Source: Peptococcaceae bacterium
GTDB lineage: Bacteria > Bacillota > Peptococcia > DRI-13 > UBA5745
Direction: 5' to 3'
Assembly: GCA_031264885.1 (NCBI GenBank)
Contig: JAISDM010000016.1
Span: forward strand, 1 to 32,163
DNA length: 32,163 bases
A program made the position numbers and the translations under genes. The notes beneath the pieces are model-generated. The model was not told where the DNA came from and searched no databases. It saw only the letters and a list, made by a program, of their open reading frames with translations. Below are positions 6,259 to 14,996 of the stretch, in pieces. Within the stretch, counting starts at the first letter, position 1; each line of letters begins with the position of its first letter.

Positions 6259-7962
6259 TCAATTGTTGGCAGATCCACGCAGCATTGCATCCCAGTCGGA
6301 GGGCAGCTCGATCTTTTTACTTACTGGGTATCCTATAAATCCGTTCTGGGCGCAGACAAGGGTATGATCCCTGGCGGGGTCGCCGCTTACAGCGATCTGT
6401 AAATCATCGGGATCGGAGACCATCTGGACATACCGGTTCGGATCCGCGGACGTGCCCAGCTGTTCAGGCCAGCTCCCGTCTTCGATGCCCTTTTGGAACC
6501 GCGCGATTTCCTTCCCGCTCATATCAGCCGGCTTCAGCTTCGCGTTCTCATAGAGATACCGCTTGATTTTTTCCTTGGTATAGCCAGCCTTCGCCAACTC
6601 TTTCACCACGAGCGGCGTGAGTATGATCAAAGGTCGCGTCTTTTGGCCCCGGAAGAAGAACTGAATGAAAAGATGATTATCAGCCATACGCTTTGCGATG
6701 TTTTCCAGTGTGCCTTCGGCAGTGGGCATACCGGACTCGATCAGCTGAGTCCGCTCCGTGACGGAAGTCAGAGTGACGACATTATCCCCGGTCTTGAAGC
6801 CCCGATCAGCGCTCAATGGCTGCCAGCCGGCCTCGGCAATCGCGTCCTCGTTTTCCGCCAAAACAATTCTGAAGTTATCTCCAAAGCAGCCTTTATCCGC
6901 TTTATGAGGCAAAAATCCGCACACATTCCGTATGTACATACGCAGGAAACGGCCGATGCTGGTATTCGCCTGAAATCCGGGGCGAAGAATTCCCTGGGTA
7001 TAGTTAAACTCCAAATCCTTAATGATCTTGCCATTTATGATAATCAACGTTTCCGTTCCAGGCGTCTGCCCCAGATGCTCCTGGCCAAAATCCGGGTCGC
7101 ACAGCCCTTCGACAATGGCGATCAGTACAGGCATATATTCCGGGCGGCAGCCGCTCATCACGCCGTTTACGGCAATGTTCCAAATTGTCGCCTCACGGTT
7201 ATCCGGCTTCAAGACCCCGACGACCGAACCCGCGGGGCGCGCCGTAAACCGCAGGAATTTCTCCACCTCTTCAATCACCGGCGGAATGACAGGCAGACCG
7301 TCGCTCCACTCGCGCATATAATAAAAGTCGTTGACCTCCTTGAGATTACCGGAAAAAACGATATCTCTCATCCCCGGCTCCTTCACCGGCTTCGCGTCCG
7401 CCGGCTGCACAGTCAGAGCCTTGACAACCTGGTCGGTCATAACCTCGGCCGCGTTCTTATAAATCTCTTCATCCGTAAAGAAATTGACATGTCCCGGATG
7501 AACCGCGTAGGGCAAATTGGGATATCCTTCGCCCGCCGCATTGAAGCCGCCCGCCGTTTGGAAACCGTCACAACAAAGTGTCACGGTGGGAATCCCTAAC
7601 TTCTCAACCAAAATGCTGGTTCGGGTCACGGCGGCGATACAGCTGCCGCAGCAGCCGACGCCGCAGATTACGGCGTCTACGCCAAAGCTCTTCAGCTTCC
7701 CGGGGAGATCGGCCAATACCTCATGCTCCTTGCCCCCGTGAATTTCACCAAACTCCTTCCAGCTTATGAAACGGATCCCGGGATACCGTCTCCCCAACTC
7801 CGCTTCAAATCCCTCGCACATGACATCACCTTTGAAAACCCAATCCCATAACTCCGCTACGACCTTGCCCTCCAGCGTATCCAGGCGCTTCGCGAGTTTA
7901 GCGCCTGTTATGGTGGACTTTCCGCGGGGCCATACAACATCATACACATTGGCGTCTTTCAT
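6259..7962 (-). CDS. UGSC-type redox-motif fusion protein, copy 1
   Basis: The 567-residue protein is in two parts. Residues about 25–195 resemble UGSC-family (seleno)proteins: AVICGVGCCGSCIAAV places CCGSC at 104–108, followed by LVEKLGIPTV. The selenocysteine position is Cys here, encoded by TGC. The motif and its surroundings also resemble the selenocysteine site of GrdB-type glycine/betaine reductases, a comparison made from memory. Residues about 205–567 form a second conserved domain of unknown function with SDGLPVIPP, AVNGVMSGCRPEY, GQTPGTE and IGRFLRMYIRN. It has no signal peptide and is predicted cytoplasmic. The ATG at 7962 has AGAGGAGG. Copy 2 at 18002–19723 has the same architecture throughout. 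A thiol-based reductive or cleavage reaction is inferred; the substrate is unknown. Two LysR genes lie just upstream. Confidence 0.72.
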   Translation of the reverse strand: MKDANVYDVVWPRGKSTITGAKLAKRLDTLEGKVVAELWDWVFKGDVMCEGFEAELGRRYPGIRFISWKEFGEIHGGKEHEVLADLPGKLKSFGVDAVICGVGCCGSCIAAVTRTSILVEKLGIPTVTLCCDGFQTAGGFNAAGEGYPNLPYAVHPGHVNFFTDEEIYKNAAEVMTDQVVKALTVQPADAKPVKEPGMRDIVFSGNLKEVNDFYYMREWSDGLPVIPPVIEEVEKFLRFTARPAGSVVGVLKPDNREATIWNIAVNGVMSGCRPEYMPVLIAIVEGLCDPDFGQEHLGQTPGTETLIIINGKIIKDLEFNYTQGILRPGFQANTSIGRFLRMYIRNVCGFLPHKADKGCFGDNFRIVLAENEDAIAEAGWQPLSADRGFKTGDNVVTLTSVTERTQLIESGMPTAEGTLENIAKRMADNHLFIQFFFRGQKTRPLIILTPLVVKELAKAGYTKEKIKRYLYENAKLKPADMSGKEIARFQKGIEDGSWPEQLGTSADPNRYVQMVSDPDDLQIAVSGDPARDHTLVCAQNGFIGYPVSKKIELPSDWDAMLRGSANN

Positions 7963-8016
7963 GGAACATTCCTCCTCTACATTTTGAATTTACACACAGT
8001 GGATTGTTTATTTCAC

Positions 8017-8023
8017 ACTATCA
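8017..8023 (-). promoter_or_regulatory. TGATAGT motif upstream of fusion gene copy 1
   Basis: The heptamer TGATAGT (− strand) lies 55 bp upstream of the start codon. The same heptamer occurs in the control regions of the second fusion gene and of the LysR gene at 9040–9921. It may be part of a LysR-type operator. No clean -35/-10 pair could be fixed in this AT-rich leader. Confidence 0.3.
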
Positions 8024-8101
8024 TAAAAACAAAATATAAGGAACTTTCTTTGAGATTACCCCAACCGGCGTTAACCGTCGGTTTACGCGCGGTTTATAAG
8101 T

Positions 8102-8131
8102 AAAGCGAGCCAGGCTCGGCTCGCTTTTTTT
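8102..8131. terminator. Bidirectional stem-loop terminator
   Basis: AAAGCGAGCC (8102–8111), loop AGGCTC, GGCTCGC (8118–8124) and seven T residues. On the − strand the stem is followed by TTTACTT, and it overlaps the end of the LysR gene that stops at 8130. It therefore probably ends the LysR transcript and insulates the fusion gene downstream. The + strand tract is stronger but has no upstream + gene. Confidence 0.65.
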
Positions 8132-8990
8132 ATGCGTTCTCTTGGGGATACATGTCGTAAACAACATTGAGAAGCGCCATAACTACCGGAGACGGCGATT
8201 TGCGATGGAGAATGACCCCCACCGGCATAAGATCGGTCTCAAGCGGGACGGCGGCGAGCGAATTCAACATATTCACAAAAGACGCTTTGGTGATAAAAAC
8301 ACCATTGTTATAACAAATGCCCATAATGCTTTGCAGGTCATTGCTCGGAAGGGTCTCCAGCTTCAGATGATCACAACATTTGTTCAGCTGTTCCAAAAGA
8401 TCGGTGTTTTTCCACAATACTCCCACATGCTGACCGGATAAATCTTCCAACCGGATCGTCTGCTTTTTGGCCAGCGGATGATTTGGCAGGAAAAGGCACT
8501 TGTAGGGCATGGGAAAAAGCACGGTATACCGTATATCGGGGCGGTCCAGCATTGGATGATAGGTGCATTCGGCCACATCCGCCCGATCATGGAGTATATC
8601 TTCAACAAGATTGCCGCTTGCCTGCAATTTTATTTTAACCCCAGGAAATTTACGGGAGAATTCATTGAACACGTTGTCCAGCAGCAGATGTGGATGGGAA
8701 GGCGTTATAATGCGAACAGTCTGGTTTTGGAGCGCAAGTTCCCGGCCCCTTTGGGCAGCGGCTTCCATTTCGGCGATTGATTTCCTGGCGGCGTTACAGA
8801 ACAACTCGCCGGCGGGGGTCAGGGAGATACCCTGATGCGTGCGCACGAACAAAGTGAAGCCGAGCTCCTTCTCAAGGGAGTCGATCTGCTTCTTAACGGC
8901 CGGCTTTGAAAGATACAACGCTTCCCCGGCCTGGCTGAAACTGCCGCGCTCCGCTGTTGTAATCAGAGATTTGAGCTGCTGACTGTTCAT
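8130..8990 (-). CDS. LysR-family transcriptional regulator A
   Basis: The protein has 286 residues from the ATG at 8990 (MNSQQLKSLITTAERGSFS), which is preceded by AAAGGAG. Longer in-frame starts would run into the neighbouring regulator and lack ribosome sites. Residues 1–60 form the winged helix-turn-helix (SQAGEALYLSKPAVKKQIDSLEKE), followed by a linker helix and a periplasmic-binding-protein-like effector domain to the end. It lies 49 bp downstream of a second LysR gene on the same strand and upstream of the UGSC-type fusion gene, which is separated by a stem-loop. Control of that gene or of the divergent transporter by a small effector is the likely role, inferred from position. Confidence 0.88.
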   Translation of the reverse strand: MNSQQLKSLITTAERGSFSQAGEALYLSKPAVKKQIDSLEKELGFTLFVRTHQGISLTPAGELFCNAARKSIAEMEAAAQRGRELALQNQTVRIITPSHPHLLLDNVFNEFSRKFPGVKIKLQASGNLVEDILHDRADVAECTYHPMLDRPDIRYTVLFPMPYKCLFLPNHPLAKKQTIRLEDLSGQHVGVLWKNTDLLEQLNKCCDHLKLETLPSNDLQSIMGICYNNGVFITKASFVNMLNSLAAVPLETDLMPVGVILHRKSPSPVVMALLNVVYDMYPQENA

Positions 8991-9039
8991 AAACGCTCCT
9001 TTTGATTCTCTCCTCAATTCCTCTTCCGCGATCCGCGGT

Positions 9040-9921
9040 TTAGAAATTGGGAATTGGCAGGTCCATATAAAACTCAATGATGCTCTGCCGCATAAACGCC
9101 TGAGAAGCGTTCTTTGTGTCATTCTTTCGCCAATAAAGAGAGATCGGCAATTCAATATCAAAATTCTCAACAGGCAGAATGACCAGATCATCGTCGGCAG
9201 GCAGGTTGTACACCACCATAAGTCCAAGGCACCTGTTGGAACGGATGGCCTTGATCATATCGGCGGAATCGCGGCCCAAAAATGTAATTCGGGGATTAAA
9301 TCCGACAGACTGGGGCAGATCCTTGGCGAGACTAATCAGCGAGTGCGACACGCCGGTAGTTGAGCAGAAGGAGTGACGGTTCAAGTCACTCTTCGTAACC
9401 GTTTTCGCGTCCGCGAGCGGGTGTGCCTTATTGGCCACGACCGCCAGCTTATGATAACGGAGGAGCGCCCGGTCAATGCTCATATTGTTTGACCGGCCCA
9501 GCGTAATCACCAGGTCACAGTTATTGTTAACCAACTCATATTCCCAATTTTCCGGTATATTCTCCACCTTTAAATTCAGGCCCCGGGACAGCAAAAGATT
9601 AATCAGTTGGGAATTCGCCGGGGAAATAGAGCATGCCAGACGAACGAAATTCACCGATCTCTGCTTCAACTCTTCCATTTCGTTCATACACGAATCCATA
9701 ATATTTTCGACGGCGGTAACGCCCCGCAGAAAAATTTCGCCGTACTCATTTAACTGAATCCCCCGGCCGGTGCGGTCAAACAGCTGAAAGCCGATCTCCG
9801 CCTCCAGTCTGCGGATTGACGCTGAAAGCGAAGGCTGAGTAATGTTGAGCTGCTGGGCCGCTTTGGTCATATGCCGGGTACGGGCTACGACGGCAAAATA
9901 TTTTAAAGTGGCAATATCCAT
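9040..9921 (-). CDS. LysR-family transcriptional regulator B
   Basis: The protein has 293 residues with the N-terminal winged helix-turn-helix (MDIATLKYFAVVART, then KAAQQLNITQPSLSASIRRLE) and a C-terminal effector-binding domain. The ATG at 9921 has only a weak G-rich ribosome site. It is divergent from the Dpp-type operon, the usual arrangement for LysR proteins that control the neighbouring operon and themselves. The shared upstream region holds a clear promoter (9996–10024) and palindromic sites (10024–10069). Motifs of the same type occur in front of the second fusion gene at about 19.8 kb, so this regulator may act there too. Confidence 0.9.
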   Translation of the reverse strand: MDIATLKYFAVVARTRHMTKAAQQLNITQPSLSASIRRLEAEIGFQLFDRTGRGIQLNEYGEIFLRGVTAVENIMDSCMNEMEELKQRSVNFVRLACSISPANSQLINLLLSRGLNLKVENIPENWEYELVNNNCDLVITLGRSNNMSIDRALLRYHKLAVVANKAHPLADAKTVTKSDLNRHSFCSTTGVSHSLISLAKDLPQSVGFNPRITFLGRDSADMIKAIRSNRCLGLMVVYNLPADDDLVILPVENFDIELPISLYWRKNDTKNASQAFMRQSIIEFYMDLPIPNF

Positions 9922-9995
9922 AGGATCAGACCCCCTGATAAGGATCGGTTTACTCGTTGAGTTTCTCTCTTCACATGAATTTTGTTCTATTTTCT

Positions 9996-10024
9996 ATTAT
10001 AGCATATGTATTTGTAAGGGCCAA
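9996..10024 (-). promoter_or_regulatory. Promoter of LysR-B
   Basis: On the − strand, TTGGCC (10019–10024) is followed after 17 bp by a perfect TATAAT (9996–10001). Transcription would begin near 9989, about 70 bp before the start codon. The -35 box abuts a palindrome, consistent with autorepression by a LysR protein. Confidence 0.6.
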
Positions 10025-10069
10025 TCATTTTGACAAATGATAGTCAAAACGTTATCAAATATACCATCG
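10024..10069. promoter_or_regulatory. Candidate LysR operator region
   Basis: Two palindromes lie in 46 bp: ATCATTT-TGAC-AAATGAT (10024–10041) and CGATA-GT-TATCG (10058–10069). TGATAGT (10038–10044) and ATCGATAGTT (10056–10065) inside this region recur upstream of the second fusion gene. This is the expected position for a LysR-type recognition site in a divergent promoter. A TATAAT on the + strand at 10131–10136 could serve the transporter operon, but its -35 is poor. Confidence 0.5.
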
Positions 10070-10150
10070 ATAGTTATCGCCGTATAGTACCGAAAAAATG
10101 TCCTATTCGACTACACTGCGCGGTATACGGTATAATTTTGAGTAGGTTGT

Positions 10151-11065
10151 TTGGTATGGCGGCGCAACACACTTGAGCAAACCAATAAGATCATCAACGA
10201 AGAATCCCAGGCGACGAACGCCTATGAGACCGGCGAGGTTGATGTTCTGTCGCTGAACCCCACGGCGGATCTTGATTATCTCGCCGCCCTCCCCAACACC
10301 GCCCAGATTAGATTGGTCATGCCCACATGCACAATGATCCGCTTCAACATGAGTGAGAACTCCATAATGAACAACAAGGACGCCCGTTACGCAGTCATGT
10401 ACGCAACGGACTTCAACGCCGTCAAAAACATCGCCTACGGCGGGTTGGGTACGGTTCCTCAATTTATCATTTCCGCTAACGGCGACGAAACGGAGCCCGA
10501 ATTCCTCAACGCAACAACAATCTATTCCGATCTGGCAAACGGACCAAACTACGATCTTGCCAAAGAATACGCCGAGAAAGCCGGAATTGTCGGCAAGACC
10601 CTGACGATCATTAACGACAGTACCGCCGTGTTCCAAAGCAGCTGCGAAGTCCTTCAAGCCTGCCTCGGAAATATTGGCGTAAACCTTGAGATCGTAAACT
10701 ATGACGCCGGCAGCTTCAAGGAAAAATACGCCAGCCCCGATGGCTGGGATATGTTCCCCTCCGAGCATTCGAACCCGACCAACGCCAGTTACCCTCTCGC
10801 CACGCGTATCATTACCGCCAACAAGCTGTGCTGGTCCGGCCCGGAATATGACGCGGTCAACGCCCAGGCAAAGGAAGTCGTCGGTACCTTTGATCCGGCG
10901 AAACGCAAAACTCTTATGGAAGACTTCCTGGTTGTATTGCAGGATTACTCTCCGGCGTATAACCTTCTTGACAACGTGAAGGTTTACACATACGACTCCC
11001 GGCTCCGGGGCGTTGAAATCTTCCGTATGCATGACTTCCTTATCAAGGACTGGTCGTGGGTTTAA
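10151..11065 (+). pseudogene. 5'-truncated family-5 solute-binding protein gene
   Basis: The frame encodes about 304 residues matching only the C-terminal half of peptide/nickel-type (family 5) substrate-binding proteins. It begins near INEESQATNAYETGEVDVLSL and continues through DARYAVMYATDFNAVKNIAYGG to HDFLIKDWSWV at the end. The complete paralogue at 29085–30740 has 551 residues, so roughly the first 250 are missing, including the lipoprotein signal and domain I. The frame opens with a TTG that has no good ribosome site, and a TGA stop lies 9 bp upstream. The sequence in front is the LysR-B control region, so a deletion has probably joined the promoter region to the middle of the gene. 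The remaining protein could not be exported. Confidence 0.8.
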
Positions 11066-11096
11066 CGGATGTATCCAATTGAAGAGTCAATAAAGC

Positions 11097-11137
11097 AACG
11101 GCCACTGGTTGGTCACAGCCGGTGGCCACCGTTTTTT
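11097..11137 (+). terminator. Intercistronic stem-loop / attenuator
   Basis: AACGG plus CCACTGG (11097–11108) pairs with CCGGTGG plus CCGTT (11119–11133), with a three-base bulge and one G·U, followed by TTTTTT. Such partial terminators after binding-protein genes let the binding protein be made in excess over the permease. Confidence 0.65.
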
Positions 11138-11168
11138 AGCTGCTTTATCGAAAGGGGTTATAAAGGAT

Positions 11169-12152
11169 TTGAGCAAGTTCGTTATAAGACGGATACTTTG
11201 GATGATTCCTACACTTCTCTGTGTTGTGCTTCTGATCTTTGTCCTGTTCGAGATAACGCCTGGAGACCCCGCGCTGACAATTCTGCCGAGCGACTCCTGG
11301 ACAGAGGAAAACATCGCGCGGGTTCATAAAGAGCTTGGATTGGACGACCCAATTCTCGTGCGCTATGTCCGTTATTTAGGCAACGCGGTACAAGGCGATC
11401 TCGGCACGAGTTATCTGACCAAAACCTCTGTAACCAATGAGATCGCTCAAAAGTTTCCCTATACAATGAAAATCACATTTATCAGCGTAATTATGGCCAT
11501 CGTCGCCGGCATCCCATTTGGTGTAATCGCGGCAAAACACCAGTACACACTGACAGACAACATTTCCGTTTTTATATCTCTGTTGTTTGTGAGTATGCCA
11601 AATTTCTGGTTCGCGCTTCTGCTTGCGCGATTTTTCGGCGTCCAGCTGGGGTGGCTGCCGACGACCGGCGTCGAGACATGGACAGGGTACATATTACCGA
11701 GCGCCACAGTCGCCATTACTTCACTTGCGGCCATAACCCGTCAGACACGCTCAAGTATGCTTGAGCAAATCCGTCAGGATTATGTCGTCACCGCGCGCGC
11801 CAAGGGTCAGATCGAAGGAAAGGTTATCTACGGCCACGCGCTGAAAAACGCGCTGATCCCGATTATCACAGTCGTCGGTACAAATATTGCCAATCATCTT
11901 GGCGGAACATTGGTCGCGGAGACCATCTTCTCAATCCCCGGCCTTGCCAAGTACATGATTACCGGCCTGAACGGGCGTGATTACCCTGTCGTTCTGGGTT
12001 CAGTCCTTTTTATTTCGGCCGTGTTCTGTATCGTCATGATGGTCGTCGATATTATTTACGCCGTCGTTGACCCGCGTATCCGCATTCAGATGATGAAGAA
12101 GAACAATAGCGGCAGAAAAACCAAGGCCAGAAAGGAGGCTGCGGCAGCGTGA
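11169..12152 (+). CDS. Dpp/Opp-type ABC transporter permease, DppB-like (set 1)
   Basis: This is an inner-membrane permease of about 327 residues with six predicted membrane segments. It starts LSKFVIRRILWMIPTLL, the family's typical first helix, followed by the ITPGDPA segment. The cytoplasmic EAA loop that docks the ATPase reads DYVVTARAKGQIEGKVIYGHALKNALIP. I favour the TTG at 11169 with AAAGGGG upstream; an in-frame start at 11109 would extend into the stem-loop. The gene overlaps the next permease gene by four bases. It would form the membrane channel with the DppC-like partner. Substrates in the family are di/oligopeptides, nickel or related small molecules; the one used here cannot be read from sequence. 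Confidence 0.88.
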   Translation: MSKFVIRRILWMIPTLLCVVLLIFVLFEITPGDPALTILPSDSWTEENIARVHKELGLDDPILVRYVRYLGNAVQGDLGTSYLTKTSVTNEIAQKFPYTMKITFISVIMAIVAGIPFGVIAAKHQYTLTDNISVFISLLFVSMPNFWFALLLARFFGVQLGWLPTTGVETWTGYILPSATVAITSLAAITRQTRSSMLEQIRQDYVVTARAKGQIEGKVIYGHALKNALIPIITVVGTNIANHLGGTLVAETIFSIPGLAKYMITGLNGRDYPVVLGSVLFISAVFCIVMMVVDIIYAVVDPRIRIQMMKKNNSGRKTKARKEAAAA

Positions 12153-13006
12153 GTAGAGGAAAAAAACAATTACGTATATACGAAGTCTGGCGTCAGCTTC
12201 GGAAGAATAAATTCGCCATGGCCGGCATGGTGATCATCATTCTGCTGGCGCTTGTCACTATTTTCGCTGATCAGTTAGCGCCATACCACTTTGAGACGGC
12301 CGACTTTTCCGCCTCCTTCGCGAGGCCCTCCGCCGAGCATCCCCTCGGATGCGACAAACTTGGACGCGACACCTTGAGCCGCGTCATTTACGGCGCGAGA
12401 ACGAGTCTGCAAATCGGTCTCGGCGCCACGGTGATCGCCACGGTCGTCGGCGTCGTACTCGGCGCCTTCTGCGGCTACTACGGCGGCTGGATCGACACAA
12501 TTTTTATGCGCTTTCTCGATATCTTCCAGTCCATTCCAAATCTGCTGTTCAGTATCGTGCTTGCGGCATCGCTGGGCGTCGGCGTCAAAAACGCCATCAT
12601 AGCCGTAGGCATAACATCCGCGCCGCTGTTCGCGCGTATGATACGGGGCAGCATTATGCAGATCCGCGGCAGTGAATACATTGAGGCGGCCCGGTCGATC
12701 AACGCGCGGGATCCCCGCGTTATTATCAAGCACATTATCCCCAACGCCATCTCTCCTGTCATCGTACAGATCACCATGAAGATCGGCAGCGCCATCATCT
12801 ATGGCGCGACGCTCAGCTTCATCGGGCTCGGAGCCCAGCCGCCCACAGCCGAGTGGGGCGCGATGATTTCGGAGGCGAGAAATTACATCCGCAATTATCC
12901 GGCGCTTATTATGTATCCCGGCGCCGCCCTGATGATCTGCGTGCTGGCGTTCAATCTGTTTGGCGACGGTCTGCGTGACGCTCTCGATCCGCGTTTGAAG
13001 AACTAA
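12149..13006 (+). CDS. Dpp/Opp-type ABC transporter permease, DppC-like (set 1)
   Basis: The 285-residue protein has the N-terminal leader helix after WRQLRKNKFAMAGMVI, the conserved HPLGCDKLGRDTLSRVIYGAR segment, and the EAA loop EYIEAARSINARDPRVIIKHIIPNAISPVI. The GTG at 12149 overlaps the stop of the previous gene (GTGA) and has AGGAGG 10 bp upstream. The C-terminal FGDGLRDALDPRLK is the signature ending of DppC/OppC proteins. It forms the heterodimeric channel with the DppB-like protein. Confidence 0.92.
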   Translation: MSRGKKQLRIYEVWRQLRKNKFAMAGMVIIILLALVTIFADQLAPYHFETADFSASFARPSAEHPLGCDKLGRDTLSRVIYGARTSLQIGLGATVIATVVGVVLGAFCGYYGGWIDTIFMRFLDIFQSIPNLLFSIVLAASLGVGVKNAIIAVGITSAPLFARMIRGSIMQIRGSEYIEAARSINARDPRVIIKHIIPNAISPVIVQITMKIGSAIIYGATLSFIGLGAQPPTAEWGAMISEARNYIRNYPALIMYPGAALMICVLAFNLFGDGLRDALDPRLKN

Positions 13007-13019
13007 GGAGGTGGCAGCG

Positions 13020-14024
13020 ATGGAGAAAACGGCTCAGGCCGGCGAGGCTTTCTTAGATATCAAGGATCTCGTCGTTGAGTACCACACCGACGACGCGGTC
13101 ATTCACGCCGTTAACGGTGTAAACCTGAAACTGGCAAAGGGCGAGACGCTCGGCCTCGTTGGTGAAACCGGCGCCGGGAAGACAAGCATCGCCAGAAGCA
13201 TTCTGCGTATTCTGCCAGATCCGCCGGCCAAAATCATGAAAGGCGAAATTTGGTTCAACGGCGAGAATATACTGAAGCTCCCGGAAAAAAAAGTCCGCTC
13301 AATCCGCGGCGATAAAATCAGTATGATATTCCAGGACCCCATGACAGCCCTGAACCCGATTGAAACAGTAGGCAGCCAGATTTCCGAGGCAATCCGGCTG
13401 CATAACAGCATCTCAAGAGCCGACGCCAACAAACAGGCCGTACAAATGCTTGAGACGGTCGGCATCCCCGGCAAGCGTTTCACCAACTATCCTCTTGAGT
13501 TTTCAGGCGGGATGAAGCAGCGGGTGGTTATTGCCATGGCGCTGGCCTGCAAACCGGAACTGCTGCTGGCTGACGAGCCGACCACCGCGCTGGATGTCAC
13601 CATCCAAGCACAGGTACTCGAAATGATGCGTGACCTGCAAAAAGACTTCGGCGCCTCCGTTATCCTGATCACACACGACCTCGGCATCGTGGCCGAAATG
13701 TGCGAGAAGGTCGCCATCATCTACGCCGGAGAGGTCGTTGAATACGGTACGGCGGAGGATATCTTTGACCACCGCGCGCATCCCTATACCGAAGGACTTT
13801 TCGGTTCTATCCCAACGATCCATACCAAAACAAAACGTTTAAATCCCATTCGGGGCATGATGCCCGACCCCGCCAATCTGCCGTCCTGCTGCCGGTTTGC
13901 CGGTCGCTGTCCGTACACCACAGACGAGTGTACAAGCAGCTATCCCGAGATGGTCGAATGCAAGTCCCAGCCACACACAGTACGTTGTGTACGCGCCAGG
14001 GTAAAGGAAGGGGGGAGCCAATGA
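13020..14024 (+). CDS. Dpp/Opp-type ABC transporter ATPase, DppD-like (set 1)
   Basis: This cytoplasmic ATPase has 334 residues from the ATG at 13020, with AAGGAGG at 13005–13011. A GTG at 13011 lies inside that ribosome site and is rejected. Walker A is GETGAGKTS (48–56), the signature is FSGGMKQRVV, Walker B is LLLADEPTTALD and the switch is ITHDLG. The C-terminal oligopeptide-transporter domain carries the Cys-rich SCCRFAGRCPYTTDEC and HTVRC, which in this family can bind an iron–sulfur cluster. Its stop overlaps the next gene's start as ATGA. Confidence 0.93.
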   Translation: MEKTAQAGEAFLDIKDLVVEYHTDDAVIHAVNGVNLKLAKGETLGLVGETGAGKTSIARSILRILPDPPAKIMKGEIWFNGENILKLPEKKVRSIRGDKISMIFQDPMTALNPIETVGSQISEAIRLHNSISRADANKQAVQMLETVGIPGKRFTNYPLEFSGGMKQRVVIAMALACKPELLLADEPTTALDVTIQAQVLEMMRDLQKDFGASVILITHDLGIVAEMCEKVAIIYAGEVVEYGTAEDIFDHRAHPYTEGLFGSIPTIHTKTKRLNPIRGMMPDPANLPSCCRFAGRCPYTTDECTSSYPEMVECKSQPHTVRCVRARVKEGGSQ

Positions 14025-14968
14025 GCGATATTCTCGAAGTACAAGAACTGAAAAAATACTTCCGGGTGGACGGCGGCAGCCAGCTTCACGCGGTAGACGG
14101 TGTCTCCTTCAAAATTGAAAAAGGACAAACCCTTGGCGTCGTCGGGGAGTCCGGCTGCGGTAAATCGACATTGGGCCGCGTCATTCTGCATCTGATCGAA
14201 CCCTCCGGCGGGCAGATTTTCTTTGAAGGCAAGGATATCTCCAATCCTAACCGCAGCATGATCAATTACGTCCGGGAGAACATGCAGATCATTTTCCAAG
14301 ACCCGTTTTCCTCGCTTAACCCGCGTATGAGCGTCAGCGAGACGATCATGGAGCCCATGATTATAAAGGGCGGGATCTCACGGTCCGACATGTACGAGAA
14401 AACATTGAAACTGATGGATACCGTCGGCCTCGCCCAGCGTTTTACGAATTCCTATCCCCATGAACTCGACGGCGGGCGCCGCCAGAGAATCGGCATTGCG
14501 CGCTCGCTCGCGCTTGACCCCAAGTTCATCGTCTGCGACGAGCCCGTCTCCGCGCTGGACGTCTCTATACAGGCACAGATATTGAACCTGCTGCTGGATC
14601 TGCAGGAGGAGCGGAACCTGAGCTATATCTTCATCACTCACGATCTGTCCGTTGTAAAATACATCTCCAACAACATCCTCGTCATGTACCTTGGGCAGAT
14701 GGTCGAACTGGCGCCATCCGACGAGCTGTTTGAGAACCCGGCGCACCCCTACACAGAGGCGCTGCTTTCCGCCATCCCTGTCGCGGATATCCATGTAAAA
14801 CACGAACGCCTCCAAATGAAGGGAGAACTGACGAGTCCGATCGATCCGAAGCCCGGCTGCCGCTTCATGGCCCGCTGCCCATATGCCGCGGAAAAATGCG
14901 CCGAGCCCCAGACACTGCAAAATATCTCCCCGGATCACCAGGTTTCCTGTTGGATGAAGCAATCCTAA
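14021..14968 (+). CDS. Dpp/Opp-type ABC transporter ATPase, DppF-like (set 1)
   Basis: The protein has 315 residues from the ATG at 14021, coupled to the previous gene by ATGA with an AAGGAAGGGGGG ribosome site. Walker A is GESGCGKST (42–50), Walker B IVCDEPVSALD and switch ITHDLS. The ABC signature reads LDGGRRQRIGIARSL rather than LSGGQ, a variant also present in the set 2 paralogue. C-terminal cysteines (GCRFMARCPYAAEKC and VSC) match the oligopeptide-transporter C-terminal domain. With DppD it forms the ATPase heterodimer. The full set lacks an intact binding protein nearby. Confidence 0.93.
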   Translation: MSDILEVQELKKYFRVDGGSQLHAVDGVSFKIEKGQTLGVVGESGCGKSTLGRVILHLIEPSGGQIFFEGKDISNPNRSMINYVRENMQIIFQDPFSSLNPRMSVSETIMEPMIIKGGISRSDMYEKTLKLMDTVGLAQRFTNSYPHELDGGRRQRIGIARSLALDPKFIVCDEPVSALDVSIQAQILNLLLDLQEERNLSYIFITHDLSVVKYISNNILVMYLGQMVELAPSDELFENPAHPYTEALLSAIPVADIHVKHERLQMKGELTSPIDPKPGCRFMARCPYAAEKCAEPQTLQNISPDHQVSCWMKQS

Positions 14969-14969
14969 C

Positions 14970-14996
14970 GCGTAACCGCGTAAAAGACAAATAGAA
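14970..14996. repeat. 27 bp direct repeat, left copy
   Basis: This 27 bp sequence begins GCGTAACCGCG and ends ACAAATAGAA. It recurs without mismatch, in the same orientation, at 17522–17548. It starts just after the stop of the DppF-like gene. The right copy lies inside the coding end of the small membrane-protein gene (codons 151–159). The two copies bracket a 2.5 kb segment with the Rpn-type gene and the lipoprotein hydrolase. Confidence 0.85.

Noticed and set aside
7638..7660. Selenocysteine at the UGSC motif of the fusion proteins
   Set aside because: All motif cysteines are encoded by TGC in both copies, and neither gene has an internal TGA.
10103..11032. Long − strand ORF (309 codons) opposite the truncated binding-protein gene
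   Set aside because: The + strand frame matches the family-5 binding-protein C-terminus. The − strand product is a shadow with no recognisable domain and no ribosome site.
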